From assembly GCA_964507025.1 (NCBI GenBank), contig CAZDOK010000012.1:1-64000 (forward strand): a stretch of 64,000 nt of DNA, read 5' to 3'. Under the pieces are notes generated by a model. It had not been told where the DNA came from. It did no database searches and saw only the letters and a program-made list of their open reading frames with translations. The position numbers and the translations under genes were made by a program. Every line of letters starts with the position of its first letter. Position 1 is the stretch's first letter. This document shows, piece after piece, positions 52,640-59,781 of the stretch. The stretch is from Amarobacter sp964507025 (lineage in GTDB: Bacteria > Chloroflexota > Dehalococcoidia > Tepidiformales > Tepidiformaceae).

Positions 52640-52909
52640 TTACCCGCCGATCACCACGTTCCAATCGCGGATGCGGTGGGCGGTGACGAGGCCGTTGGCG
52701 ACGTAGGGGTCGCGGGCGACGAAGTCCTCGGCTGCCTCGCGGGAGGTGAAGACGAAGACCGCACCATCGACGGGGTCGGCATAGGCGCCGGCGAGCTTGA
52801 GCTTTCCATCGGCGAGGAAGGCGCGGGCGAGGTCGAGGTGGGCCGGGCGGAAGGGGTCGCGCCGGGTAAGGACATCGGGCACGTAGTCGTAGAAGAGGAG
52901 GTAGTGCAT
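52640..52909 (-). CDS. YciI-like protein
   Basis: 89 residues, dimeric alpha-beta-barrel fold: MHYLLFYDYVPDVLTRRDPFRPAHLDLA, LKLAGAYADPVDGAVFVF and EDFVARDPYVANGLVTAHRI. The family includes small dehydrohalogenase-like enzymes; the exact role is unknown. ATG 52909 gives the usual length. It follows the RIO1 fragment on the same strand. Confidence 0.87.
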   Translation of the reverse strand: MHYLLFYDYVPDVLTRRDPFRPAHLDLARAFLADGKLKLAGAYADPVDGAVFVFTSREAAEDFVARDPYVANGLVTAHRIRDWNVVIGG

Positions 52910-52949
52910 GGGCCGGATCCTACGGGACGGCGGCCCATGCGGCGCGGGC

Positions 52950-53216
52950 TCACAGCCCGGCATACCTCCAGAGGTTCCAGAGCCGGCGGGCCATCGAGGC
53001 AGGGTCTTCTTCGAGGCCGACCTGGTGACGGGCGAAGTACTTGAGGACGTTGCGGAGGTCGCGCTCCAGGAGCTGCTGGGCGGAGGGGTTGGTGCGCGGG
53101 TCGACGGCCTGCGGGAAGTCGATGATGGTGAGGCGGCCGCCGGCGTAGAGGATGTTGAACGCGGAGAGGTCTGCCGGGGGCACGAAAACGGCCGCCATCG
53201 CAGGGCGGCCGGCCAA
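52950..53216 (-). pseudogene. RIO1-kinase C-lobe fragment
   Basis: 88 codons from TTG. VPPADLSAFNILYAGGRLTIIDFPQAVDP matches the RIO1 catalytic loop (D-L-S-x-x-N) and the metal-binding I-D-x-x-Q site. SAQQLLERDLRNVLKYFARHQV is the usual following helix. The N-lobe with the ATP-binding Lys is absent upstream. The frame stays open beyond the start but its translation is not kinase-like. Probably a remnant; an active enzyme is unlikely. Confidence 0.65.
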
Positions 53217-53239
53217 CCGTCGGAACCAGGGGTCGGGTG

Positions 53240-53296
53240 CTAGCTGGCAGCTCCGCGAGAGCGCGTGGGTGCGGTGGTGGTCATTTGCACAGTCAT
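53240..53296 (-). CDS. 18-codon small ORF with strong ribosome-binding site
   Basis: MTVQMTTTAPTRSRGAAS, preceded by GGAAGGAG at 6 nt. Located between the DNA ligase gene and the RIO1 fragment. It could be the true start of a gene disrupted before the RIO1 part, or a leader peptide. Not recognised. Confidence 0.35.
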   Translation of the reverse strand: MTVQMTTTAPTRSRGAAS

Positions 53297-53392
53297 CACG
53301 CGGCTCCTTCCGGGCGGGTGCCCATGTCGTTGGCGGGAACGATGCGGCATCGCTGCTGAGGTGTCAATGCGGAGGACGCGGCGAAGCGGAGG

Positions 53393-54445
53393 TCAGTCGC
53401 GGTCGAACACCTTCTGCAGTTCGTAGGGGACGGCGGCCTCGAACTGGTCGAACCTGCAATCTTGCGGGGACTTATCGGTGCGCCAGCGTTTGAAGGTGGC
53501 GGCGTGGCGGAAGCGGTTGCCCTGGAGGTAGTCGAAGGCGACTTCGCAGACGAGTTCAGGGCGGAGGCGCACCCAGGAGAGGTCCTTGCCGCCGGTCCAG
53601 CGGCTGGGGGCGCCGGGAGTGCGACCCTGGCCGAACGATTCGCCTTCGTCTTCAGAGCGGTAGGGCGCGAGGAAGGCCACCAGGTCGCGTTTCTCCCGGG
53701 CGCTGAAGCTGGAGGTGTGGCCGACGTGGTGGAAGACTCCGTCGTCGGTGTACAGGCCGAGGAGGAGCGAGCCGACAGAGTTGCCTTCTTCGCCACGGTT
53801 CCAGCGGAAGCCGCCGACGACGCAATCCGCGGTGCGGAGGTGCTTGATCTTGGCCATGACGCGTTTGCCCGGCTGGTAGGTATCGGTGAGCTTCTTGGCG
53901 ATCACGCCATCGAAGCCGGCGCCTTCGAAGCGGTCGAACCAGTCGAGCGCGACCGCGCGGTCCGTGGTGGCGGGGGTGAGGTAGGCGGGCGGGGCCGCGC
54001 GTTCGAAGTAGCGTTCGAGGCGGGCCCGGCGTTCCCCAAAGGGTGCCCGCTGCAGGTCATCCGGCCCGTCGGCAAGCATGTCGAAGGCGACGAAGGAGGC
54101 CGGGGTCTCGCGGGCGAGCATGCGGACGCGGGATTCGGCCGGGTGGATGCGCATCTGCAGGGCATCGAAGTCGAGGCCGCGGGGGCCCATGATGACGATT
54201 TCGCCATCGAGGATTGCGGGACCGGGGAGGGCGGCGGCGAGGCCGTCGACGAGTTCGGGGAAGTAGCGTGCCAGGGGCTTGAGGTCACGCGACTGGAGGT
54301 AGGGCGGGGAGGCGCCATCGAAGGAGACGATGCAGCGGAAGCCATCCCACTTAGGCTCGAAGAGCCAGCCATCGCCAGCTGGGATTTCGGGCGTGAGTTT
54401 GGCGAGCATGGGTGGGATGGGGGATGCGGGAGGCGAGGCGAGCAC
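53393..54445 (-). CDS. ATP-dependent DNA ligase (LigC/LigD ligase type)
   Basis: 350 residues. Adenylation Lys in FEPKWDGFRC, motif III AILDGEIVIMG, IV FDGVIAKK, V in AKIKHLRTADCVVGGF; the OB domain ends with PELVCEVAFDYLQGNRFRHAATFKRW. It seals breaks with ATP in NHEJ or repair. GTG 54445 lets the protein begin at LASPPASPIPPMLAKL, the form typical of the family. ATG 54409 is the fallback. Stand-alone partner for the polymerase at 51575. Confidence 0.92.
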   Translation of the reverse strand: MLASPPASPIPPMLAKLTPEIPAGDGWLFEPKWDGFRCIVSFDGASPPYLQSRDLKPLARYFPELVDGLAAALPGPAILDGEIVIMGPRGLDFDALQMRIHPAESRVRMLARETPASFVAFDMLADGPDDLQRAPFGERRARLERYFERAAPPAYLTPATTDRAVALDWFDRFEGAGFDGVIAKKLTDTYQPGKRVMAKIKHLRTADCVVGGFRWNRGEEGNSVGSLLLGLYTDDGVFHHVGHTSSFSAREKRDLVAFLAPYRSEDEGESFGQGRTPGAPSRWTGGKDLSWVRLRPELVCEVAFDYLQGNRFRHAATFKRWRTDKSPQDCRFDQFEAAVPYELQKVFDRD

Positions 54446-54509
54446 GAGAGGATTGTGGCGCAGGCGGCTGGGAGTTGCGAGTTCCGCGTGAGCAGGAGGC
54501 CTGCCTGGA

Positions 54510-54983
54510 TTAGCGGTCGGCGGAGATGGCAGGGAGGCGGAGGCAGTGCTCGCTCTTGCGGCAGAGGGGGACGGGCGGCTGGAGGTTGGGGTCGGGGGTG
54601 CACTGCGGGTCCCAGGTCTGGACGAAGACAGGTGTGATGACGGTGCCCTTGAGGGTGGGATCGAAGGCATCGACAAAGATGGTAGAGCCGCCGTTTTCGC
54701 TCTTGTACTCGTTGGAGGTTTCGCCGGGCTGGAGGACGCCGGTATCGAAGAACGGCGGTTCTTCGGGGAAGAGGGAGGGGATGATGATGCGGCGGGGCTC
54801 GTTGCCGACGTTCTTGAACCGAACGAACTCGCGATTCATGCGGCAGATGGGCGGGTTGAACCCGGCCTCGCTGACTTCAATGGTCTGCACCTCATAGGCG
54901 CGCGTGGCGTCGCGTGGCAGGAGTGCTGGAGCGAGCAGGCCCAGGGCGCCGAGGAGCGGGAGGATGCGGCGGATGGCGGACAC
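54510..54983 (-). CDS. Secreted cupredoxin-like protein
   Basis: 157 residues from GTG 54983. Signal segment RRILPLLGALGLLAPALLPRDA, then a beta-rich domain (IEVSEAGFNPPICRMNREFVRFKNVGNEPRRIII, GVLQPGETSNEYKSENGG). The N-G/E-G-F-N-P-x-x-x-x-x-x-x-x-V-x-x-x-N start is cupredoxin-like. A full copper site is not clear: the canonical C-terminal Cys-His-Met loop is missing, although Cys residues are present (QCTPDP, PLCRKSEHC). It lies downstream of the minus-strand terminator at 55047. Confidence 0.65.
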   Translation of the reverse strand: MSAIRRILPLLGALGLLAPALLPRDATRAYEVQTIEVSEAGFNPPICRMNREFVRFKNVGNEPRRIIIPSLFPEEPPFFDTGVLQPGETSNEYKSENGGSTIFVDAFDPTLKGTVITPVFVQTWDPQCTPDPNLQPPVPLCRKSEHCLRLPAISADR

Positions 54984-55046
54984 GGGTTGCAGCCTACGGG
55001 GGGAAGGCGTTAGCGGCACGCCGGGAGGGTTGGCGTGGAGAAGCAA

Positions 55047-55074
55047 ACAGGCCCCGGTTACTCGCGGGGCCTGT
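55047..55074 (-). terminator. 10-bp terminator-like hairpin
   Basis: ACAGGCCCCG / CGGGGCCTGT perfect stem with an 8-nt loop, followed on the minus strand by TTGCTTCTCC. It ends 64 bp before the cupredoxin start. On the + strand it would be the 5' hairpin of the structured RNA. Confidence 0.6.
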
Positions 55075-55080
55075 CGTTGT

Positions 55081-55292
55081 TGAACTCCTCCGCCGGGCAC
55101 CGGGCGGTGCTTCGGTGGAGAGTGACCGCTGGTTGTGGTCTGGGCTCTTGCGTATCCAGTGCCGCTCCTTGGAGGAGCGATCCGGGTCGCGCCTGCTTCG
55201 TGCAGGGCTTGATGCGACCGGGCATCACCAGTGAGGACTCTTGGGATACGTGCCCTCAGCGGTCGCTGTGCCTGGCCTGCCAGATGCAGGCC
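55081..55292 (+). ncRNA. Candidate structured non-coding RNA, unknown family
   Basis: Nested pairings: 55088-55120 (long hairpin with GCACC/GGTGC tip); 55121-55132 with 55256-55267 (12 bp); 55142-55145 with 55252-55255; 55150-55157 with 55244-55251; 55163-55169 with 55173-55179; 55185-55190 with 55214-55219; 55192-55196 with 55202-55206; 55274-55280 with 55286-55292. Five positions pair as G.U only if the + strand is read and become A.C mismatches on the minus strand (55092/55116, 55096/55112, 55123/55265, 55132/55256, 55150/55251). No tmRNA, RNase P, SRP, 6S or T-box signature was found. A + promoter was not identified. Confidence 0.55.
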
Positions 55293-55343
55293 CTATCTCT
55301 GCACAATCAGGACTCCGTAGACGGCATGCAGCTTGCTTCGCAT
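55293..55343 (-). CDS. 16-residue peptide ORF with strong ribosome-binding site
   Basis: MRSKLHAVYGVLIVQR, preceded by GGACGGAGGT 7 nt upstream and by a promoter at 55428-55455. A 7-bp hairpin begins right after its stop. The peptide has a hydrophobic middle (VYGVLIV) with basic ends, the form of leader peptides or type I toxins. It lies antisense and adjacent to the structured RNA. Coding status is unproven. Confidence 0.4.
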   Translation of the reverse strand: MRSKLHAVYGVLIVQR

Positions 55344-55427
55344 ACGCGTACCTCCGTCCAGAAAGCGACTTGCCCTGGTTCCGCTCCCTCTTCAGGAGCG
55401 GGGGTTCTGTCGCAGGTCTCACGAGTC

Positions 55428-55455
55428 ACATTACTCCGGCGGGGAGGGTTGTCAA
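55428..55455 (-). promoter_or_regulatory. Minus-strand promoter
   Basis: TTGACA (55455-55450), 16-nt spacer, TAATGT (55433-55428). Predicted start near 55421. The transcript would open with a 7-bp CCGCTCC/GGAGCGG hairpin (55381-55401) and then the 16-residue ORF. Confidence 0.6.
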
Positions 55456-55494
55456 GAGGTTTTCGCGCAAGGTAAACGCAAGAAAATCGCAGGC

Positions 55495-55917
55495 CTAGCG
55501 GCGGATGGTTCGGAGGGTGAGGAGGTGGATCGAGACCGCGATGGCGATGGCGAAGAGGGTGAGGCGGACCCAGAGGCTTTCGATGAAGAAGTACTCCGTG
55601 ACGCCGATGCCGAGCCAGAGGGAGCCAACAGAGTAGGCCTTGGCGACGACGGTTGCGCCCTTCTCCTCGCGGTAGTCGCGGAGGTGTTTGCCGAACCAGC
55701 GATTGGTGGTGAGCCAGCGATAGGCGCCCGGAGAGCTCTTTCCGTAGCAGCCTGCGGCGAGGAGGAAGAAGACGGTGGACGGGAGCAGGGGCAGGAAGAT
55801 GCCGAGGATGCCAACGCCAACGAGGAGACTGCCCAGGGCGACGAACAGCCAGCGGAGGAGGCGATGCCGGCTCGGCGCCCGGAGCGCAAGGGAGGGTGAA
55901 CTTCCCAATTCTTTCAT
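55495..55917 (-). CDS. DUF454 (YbaN) family membrane protein
   Basis: 140 residues. The family core is VGVGILGIFLPLLPSTVFFLLAAGCYGKSSP followed by WLTTNRWFGKHLRDY; two more helices close the C-terminus. Function unknown. ATG 55917 gives the usual length. It stops just upstream of the minus-strand promoter of the structured region and is divergent from gpmA. Confidence 0.87.
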   Translation of the reverse strand: MKELGSSPSLALRAPSRHRLLRWLFVALGSLLVGVGILGIFLPLLPSTVFFLLAAGCYGKSSPGAYRWLTTNRWFGKHLRDYREEKGATVVAKAYSVGSLWLGIGVTEYFFIESLWVRLTLFAIAIAVSIHLLTLRTIRR

Positions 55918-56025
55918 TTCGGTGATGGAAGTCTCCGTCACGGCAGATTCAGTATGCCATGCTGGACCAGCGGATGCGAGCGCGGTTCGGGACCGGATGA
56001 CGGAGCCGGGAGTGAGCCCGGGGCG

Positions 56026-56031
56026 TACAAT
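56026..56031 (+). promoter_or_regulatory. -10 box TACAAT, leaderless start of gpmA
   Basis: TACAAT, 6 nt (CCGGGC), ATG 56038. Five of six match the consensus; no ribosome-binding site. Confidence 0.6.
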
Positions 56032-56037
56032 CCGGGC

Positions 56038-56781
56038 ATGACATACACGCTTGTGCTGCTCCGCCACGGCGAGAGCACGTGGAACCAGGAGAACCGGTTC
56101 ACGGGCTGGACGGACGTCCCGTTGAACGAGAAAGGCCTCGCGGAGGCGCGTGAGGCGGGCAGGATGATGGCGGCGGAGGGCCTGCGCTTCGACGTGGTGC
56201 ACACCTCGTTGCTCCGGCGAGCGATAGCGACCACACAGATCGCGCTGGACGTGATGGACCAGCACTGGTTGCCGGTGCGGCGCTCGTGGCGGCTGAACGA
56301 ACGTCACTACGGAGCGCTGCAGGGGCTGAACAAGAAGGAGACCTCGGAGCGGTACGGGCCGGACCAGGTATTCGCGTGGCGGCGGGGGTACGACACGCCG
56401 CCGCCACCGCTGGATGCAGACGACGACCGGCACCCGCGGCACGAGGCGCGATATGCCGCGCTTGCTCCCGACGTTGTGCCGGCGACGGAATGCCTGAAGG
56501 ACGTGGTCGAGCGGATGCTGCCGTACTGGTACGACGCCATCGTGCCCGACCTGCGCGCCGGGCAGCGCGTGCTGATTGGCGCGCACGGCAACAGTCTGCG
56601 CGCGCTGGTGAAGCACCTCGATGGGATCAGCGATGAAGAGATCCCGGAGTTGAACATCCCGACGGGGATCCCGCTGGTGTACGAGCTGGGGGACGACCTG
56701 AGGCCGGTGTCGTCGCGGTACCTGGGCGACCCGGAGGCGGCGAAGGCGGCGGCGGAGGCGGTGGCCCGGCAGGCAGGATAG
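56038..56781 (+). CDS. gpmA: 2,3-bisphosphoglycerate-dependent phosphoglycerate mutase
   Basis: 247 residues. Catalytic LLRHGESTWN (phospho-His), HTSLLRRAIATTQIAL, RRSWRLNERHYGALQGLNK with the catalytic Glu, and second His in IGAHGNSLRALVKHL. Interconverts 3- and 2-phosphoglycerate in glycolysis. All active-site residues are present and the length is standard. A perfect bidirectional terminator follows. Confidence 0.97.
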   Translation: MTYTLVLLRHGESTWNQENRFTGWTDVPLNEKGLAEAREAGRMMAAEGLRFDVVHTSLLRRAIATTQIALDVMDQHWLPVRRSWRLNERHYGALQGLNKKETSERYGPDQVFAWRRGYDTPPPPLDADDDRHPRHEARYAALAPDVVPATECLKDVVERMLPYWYDAIVPDLRAGQRVLIGAHGNSLRALVKHLDGISDEEIPELNIPTGIPLVYELGDDLRPVSSRYLGDPEAAKAAAEAVARQAG

Positions 56782-56808
56782 GACGACCCGGGGCGGCAAC
56801 AAAAAGCA

Positions 56809-56835
56809 CGAAGGCCGGGATCAACCCGGCCTTCG
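56809..56835. terminator. Bidirectional intrinsic terminator
   Basis: Perfect 11-bp stem CGAAGGCCGGG / CCCGGCCTTCG, 5-nt loop, TTT after it on + and TGCTTTTTG after it on minus. It ends gpmA and the PCuAC operon. Confidence 0.9.
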
Positions 56836-56857
56836 TTTCGGTTCGTTGGTGGCCTGG

Positions 56858-57904
56858 TCAGCGAGCGGGGGTAGGGGTGGCCATGCCCATTCCCTGGCCC
56901 TGGCCCTGGCCCATGCCCTGACCGGAGCCTTCCATCATGCCGGTGTGCGGCTTCGCGGGGGCGGAGATGGTCACTTCGCCGGCCTTTTCGAAGGTGAGGG
57001 TGATCGTGATGACCTGGCCTTCGGTGAGGGGTTCCTTGAGGTCCATCATCATGATGTGGTAGGCGCCCGGACGGAGGGTCACTTCACCGTTTGCCGGGAC
57101 GGGGAAGCCACCGACCTTCTCCTGCATCTTCGAAGTCGAGCCATCGGAGACGACTTCGTGGAGCTGGACGTTGGAGCTAATCGGCGAGGTGGCCTTGATG
57201 AGGGTATCGGCCTCGCCGGAGTTCTTGATGACCATGTAGGCGGCCGTGACCGTGTTGGCGGTGACCCGGACCCACTGGTCCTCGATTGTGAGCTTGCCAA
57301 ACGTGACGGGGCCGGGCGCGGCGGCCATGGTCATGGTTGCCGCGGGAGTGTTGGTCGATCCGCCGCTCATGCCGTGCTGCATGCCGCCCATGTCGGGCGC
57401 GGCCTTCACAGGGGCGTCGATGGTGATTTCGCCGGCCTTTTCGAAAGTGAGGGTGAGGGTGACGGTTTCGCCCTCCTTGATGGGGGCGGCGAGGTCCATG
57501 AGCATGATGTGGAAGCCGCCGGGCTTGAGTTCGAGCATGCCATCGGCCGGGATGGGGAAGCCGCCGGGCTTTTCCTGCATCTTCGAGCTGGAGCCCTCGG
57601 TGATGACTTCGTGGAGCTGGACGGTGGTTGTGAGCGGAGTCGCCGCCTTGATGAGGGTATCGGCAGCGCCGGAGTTCTGAACGGTCAGGTAGGCGGCGGA
57701 GACTTCGTTGGTGGTGGGGCGGACCCACTGGCCGGAGATCGTCAAATCGCCGAGTTTGGTGCCGTCGGTGACGGCCGGGGTCGAGTCGGCACCCCCGTCG
57801 TCGTCATCGTCGTCGTCGCCACAGGCGACGGCGACGAGGGAGACGGAGAGTGCGAGGAGCATGAGGAGTGCGGCAAGCGGGCCGCGGCGAAGGAGGTGTT
57901 TCAC
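56858..57904 (-). CDS. Tandem PCuAC-domain copper chaperone lipoprotein
   Basis: 348 residues. Lipobox SLVAVAC, an acidic Asp run, then two complete PCuAC (DUF461) domains, residues ~50-180 and ~205-330. Both keep the copper ligands in VQLHEV, KMQEK, and HIMLMDL or HIMMMDL. The family is normally single-domain, about 150 residues. It delivers Cu+ to the CuA site of cytochrome oxidase outside the membrane. A Met/Gly/Gln-rich tail (GQGMGQGQGQGMGM) may bind more copper. GTG 57904 overlaps the SCO1 stop as GTGA. Confidence 0.93.
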   Translation of the reverse strand: MKHLLRRGPLAALLMLLALSVSLVAVACGDDDDDDDGGADSTPAVTDGTKLGDLTISGQWVRPTTNEVSAAYLTVQNSGAADTLIKAATPLTTTVQLHEVITEGSSSKMQEKPGGFPIPADGMLELKPGGFHIMLMDLAAPIKEGETVTLTLTFEKAGEITIDAPVKAAPDMGGMQHGMSGGSTNTPAATMTMAAAPGPVTFGKLTIEDQWVRVTANTVTAAYMVIKNSGEADTLIKATSPISSNVQLHEVVSDGSTSKMQEKVGGFPVPANGEVTLRPGAYHIMMMDLKEPLTEGQVITITLTFEKAGEVTISAPAKPHTGMMEGSGQGMGQGQGQGMGMATPTPAR

Positions 57905-58566
57905 TTTGGTTCGTATCCCTTGTTCACGAGGAGTGGAAGGTCGTTGAGCCATTCGGCCTGGCCCATGCCAGAGGGGTAGACCAGGTAGGCTATGCGGTCG
58001 GTGGTGAAGGCCATGACGTAGGCGGCATGGTTGACGGCGTAGTTGCCCCCGCCAAGGTCGGTGCGAGATGCGGGCTCGAGGCCGAGGGCGCGCTGGAAGT
58101 CATCCATGAGGTCGCGAGGGCCGGTGAGCCCGACGAAGTTCTCGTCGAAGGTGTCGAGGTACTTCTTGAGCACTTCGGAGGTGTCGCGTTCGGGGTCGGC
58201 CGTCGCGAAGACGACCTTGACCTTGCTGGAGACATCCTCGGGGAGCTTCTTGAGTGCCTCGCTCATTTCGTAGAGATGAGTTGGGCAGATGTCGGGGCAG
58301 TGGGTGTAGCCGACATAGAGGAGGGTGATGTAGCCCTCGGTCTCCTTCTGGAGGTCGAACTTTTCGCCGTTTTCATCGAGGAGGACCGCATCGGGCATCT
58401 GGATTGGGGGTGCGACAGTGGCACCCATGTAGGAGGCATCGTCGCCACCGGCGGTTGGGGCGCCGCTGTCATCGCCATCGTCGTCATCGCCGCCGCAGGC
58501 GGTCAGGGCGAAGGCGGTGAGGAGGGCGGCGAGGGCGACGGCCAGGTGGCGGGCGAGTTTGTACAT
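57901..58566 (-). CDS. SCO1/SenC copper chaperone lipoprotein
   Basis: 221 residues. Lipobox LTAC, acidic linker, then a thioredoxin-like SCO domain with the copper/thiol motif YTHCPDICPTHL and the distal His in NYAVNHAAYVMAF. Works with PCuAC in CuA assembly of cytochrome c oxidase. Coupled to the PCuAC gene by a 4-bp overlap. ATG 58566 begins the signal peptide. Confidence 0.94.
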   Translation of the reverse strand: MYKLARHLAVALAALLTAFALTACGGDDDDGDDSGAPTAGGDDASYMGATVAPPIQMPDAVLLDENGEKFDLQKETEGYITLLYVGYTHCPDICPTHLYEMSEALKKLPEDVSSKVKVVFATADPERDTSEVLKKYLDTFDENFVGLTGPRDLMDDFQRALGLEPASRTDLGGGNYAVNHAAYVMAFTTDRIAYLVYPSGMGQAEWLNDLPLLVNKGYEPK

Positions 58567-58725
58567 GACTGACTCCAGGGGATGTGGCTGCCCGGGCGCG
58601 GGAGCCCGGGCGGCCGGTGGGAACCACCGCTCGTGATGATCTTCACAGATCATACGCCCGCGAGTGAGGGACGGATGGCCCCATTGAAGTGACCGGCTGG
58701 TACCGAGCACGTAGGGCCACCTGCG

Positions 58726-59208
58726 TCAATGGGTGTGACCATCGTCGTTGCCAAGACCCGCAGCCTCGTAGAGGTAATCCCACACCGCGCCAGAGAAGTC
58801 GTGCTGGGCGATGTGGACCTTCGTTGAGAGCTCGCTGACCCGGGCCATATCGGGGGATTCGGCATCGAGAACTTCGGCGAATTCGCCGAAGAGCCCCGCG
58901 AGCGTATCGGCCCGGGCCTCGAGGTCATCGTTGGGCCAGGAAGTAAGCTTGACCAGCGTCTGCATGCGGACCGTGGTGGTCCGGGCAGTCGCCGGGATCT
59001 TCTTTTCCTGTTGAATGGCATCGTCGATTTCGTGGAAACCCGCGTTATCGAGGATGTGGATTGCGGTGAGAACGGTCTCGTCGCCGGAGGGGGAATCACC
59101 GGCGTCGGCGTCATCGCCGCACGCAGCCAGTGCGAGCATGGCGATCGCGGAGAGAGCGGCGAACGCCATGAGCGCCAGCGGGCGCGAGAGGTTGGTGGTC
59201 ATATCCAT
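58726..59208 (-). CDS. Lipoprotein in copper operon, unknown function
   Basis: 160 residues. Lipobox LALAAC followed by an Asp/Gly/Ser linker and a helical domain (TAIHILDNAGFHEIDDAIQQ, TTTVRMQTLVKLTSWPNDDL, LSTKVHIAQHDFSGAVWDYLYEA) with several His residues and a HTH end. This suggests a metal-linked extracytoplasmic partner of SCO1/PCuAC. ATG 59208 is used; ATG 59232 is an alternative. I know no family name. Confidence 0.72.
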   Translation of the reverse strand: MDMTTNLSRPLALMAFAALSAIAMLALAACGDDADAGDSPSGDETVLTAIHILDNAGFHEIDDAIQQEKKIPATARTTTVRMQTLVKLTSWPNDDLEARADTLAGLFGEFAEVLDAESPDMARVSELSTKVHIAQHDFSGAVWDYLYEAAGLGNDDGHTH

Positions 59209-59273
59209 GTTCCCTGTGGAGCTGGGAGGCATAACTGCCTCGTGTGCGAGCGAATGATGCTCGCAGGGGCACA

Positions 59274-59666
59274 TCAGCAAGCGCGGATGAGGGCTCGCGG
59301 CGGCTCCAGCTCGGGGGAAGGGGTGAAGCCTTCGCCTGGCTTCCACCAGCGAAGGGCGAGAAGTACAAAGAGGCCCGCAGCGCCGAAGAGCGCCAGGGAT
59401 TCGTTCAGGAGTGCGAACGAGACGCCGGCCGCCGCCGGGACATCGCTACAGGATGCGGCATCGGCATGGCAGTGGCGGGAGTGATCGTGGCCGTCGCCCT
59501 CGACCGATGCCGGGGCGGCGCCGGGAAGCGCCAGGTAGTAGCCGGTACCGGGAATGGAGAGTTCCGCGGGCCAGTGGCCGAAGAACGTCAGGGTAGGAAG
59601 AAGCGCGAGGACCAGAATCCAGGAGGCCCGGCGACGGCCTGCCACAGAGGAAAGGCGAACTCCCAC
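59274..59666 (-). CDS. Small membrane protein with His-rich loop
   Basis: About 130 residues from GTG 59666. Two helices (SWILVLALLPTLTFFGHW and LFGAAGLFVLLALRWW) bracket an outward loop GDGHDHSRHCHADAASC, a likely metal site with four His and two Cys. First gene of the copper operon in transcription order, which fits copper or zinc sensing or storage. The start is uncertain; a longer frame reaches ATG 59708. Confidence 0.6.
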   Translation of the reverse strand: MGVRLSSVAGRRRASWILVLALLPTLTFFGHWPAELSIPGTGYYLALPGAAPASVEGDGHDHSRHCHADAASCSDVPAAAGVSFALLNESLALFGAAGLFVLLALRWWKPGEGFTPSPELEPPRALIRAC

Positions 59667-59781
59667 GGATCGAGGATAGCACTCCGCGGAGTTATGGCAG
59701 TGAAACAAAGGTCACACCACAGAGGGTTGCGCGGCTCCGCTACACTCGGCTGCCACAGGGCGACTGAACGAGGGTAGGCGA

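Noticed and set aside
55081..55440. tmRNA, RNase P, 6S, SRP RNA or T-box identity for the structured region
   Set aside because: The diagnostic sequences of tmRNA, RNase P, SRP domain IV and T-box are missing. The branched fold does not match the 6S single-hairpin shape.
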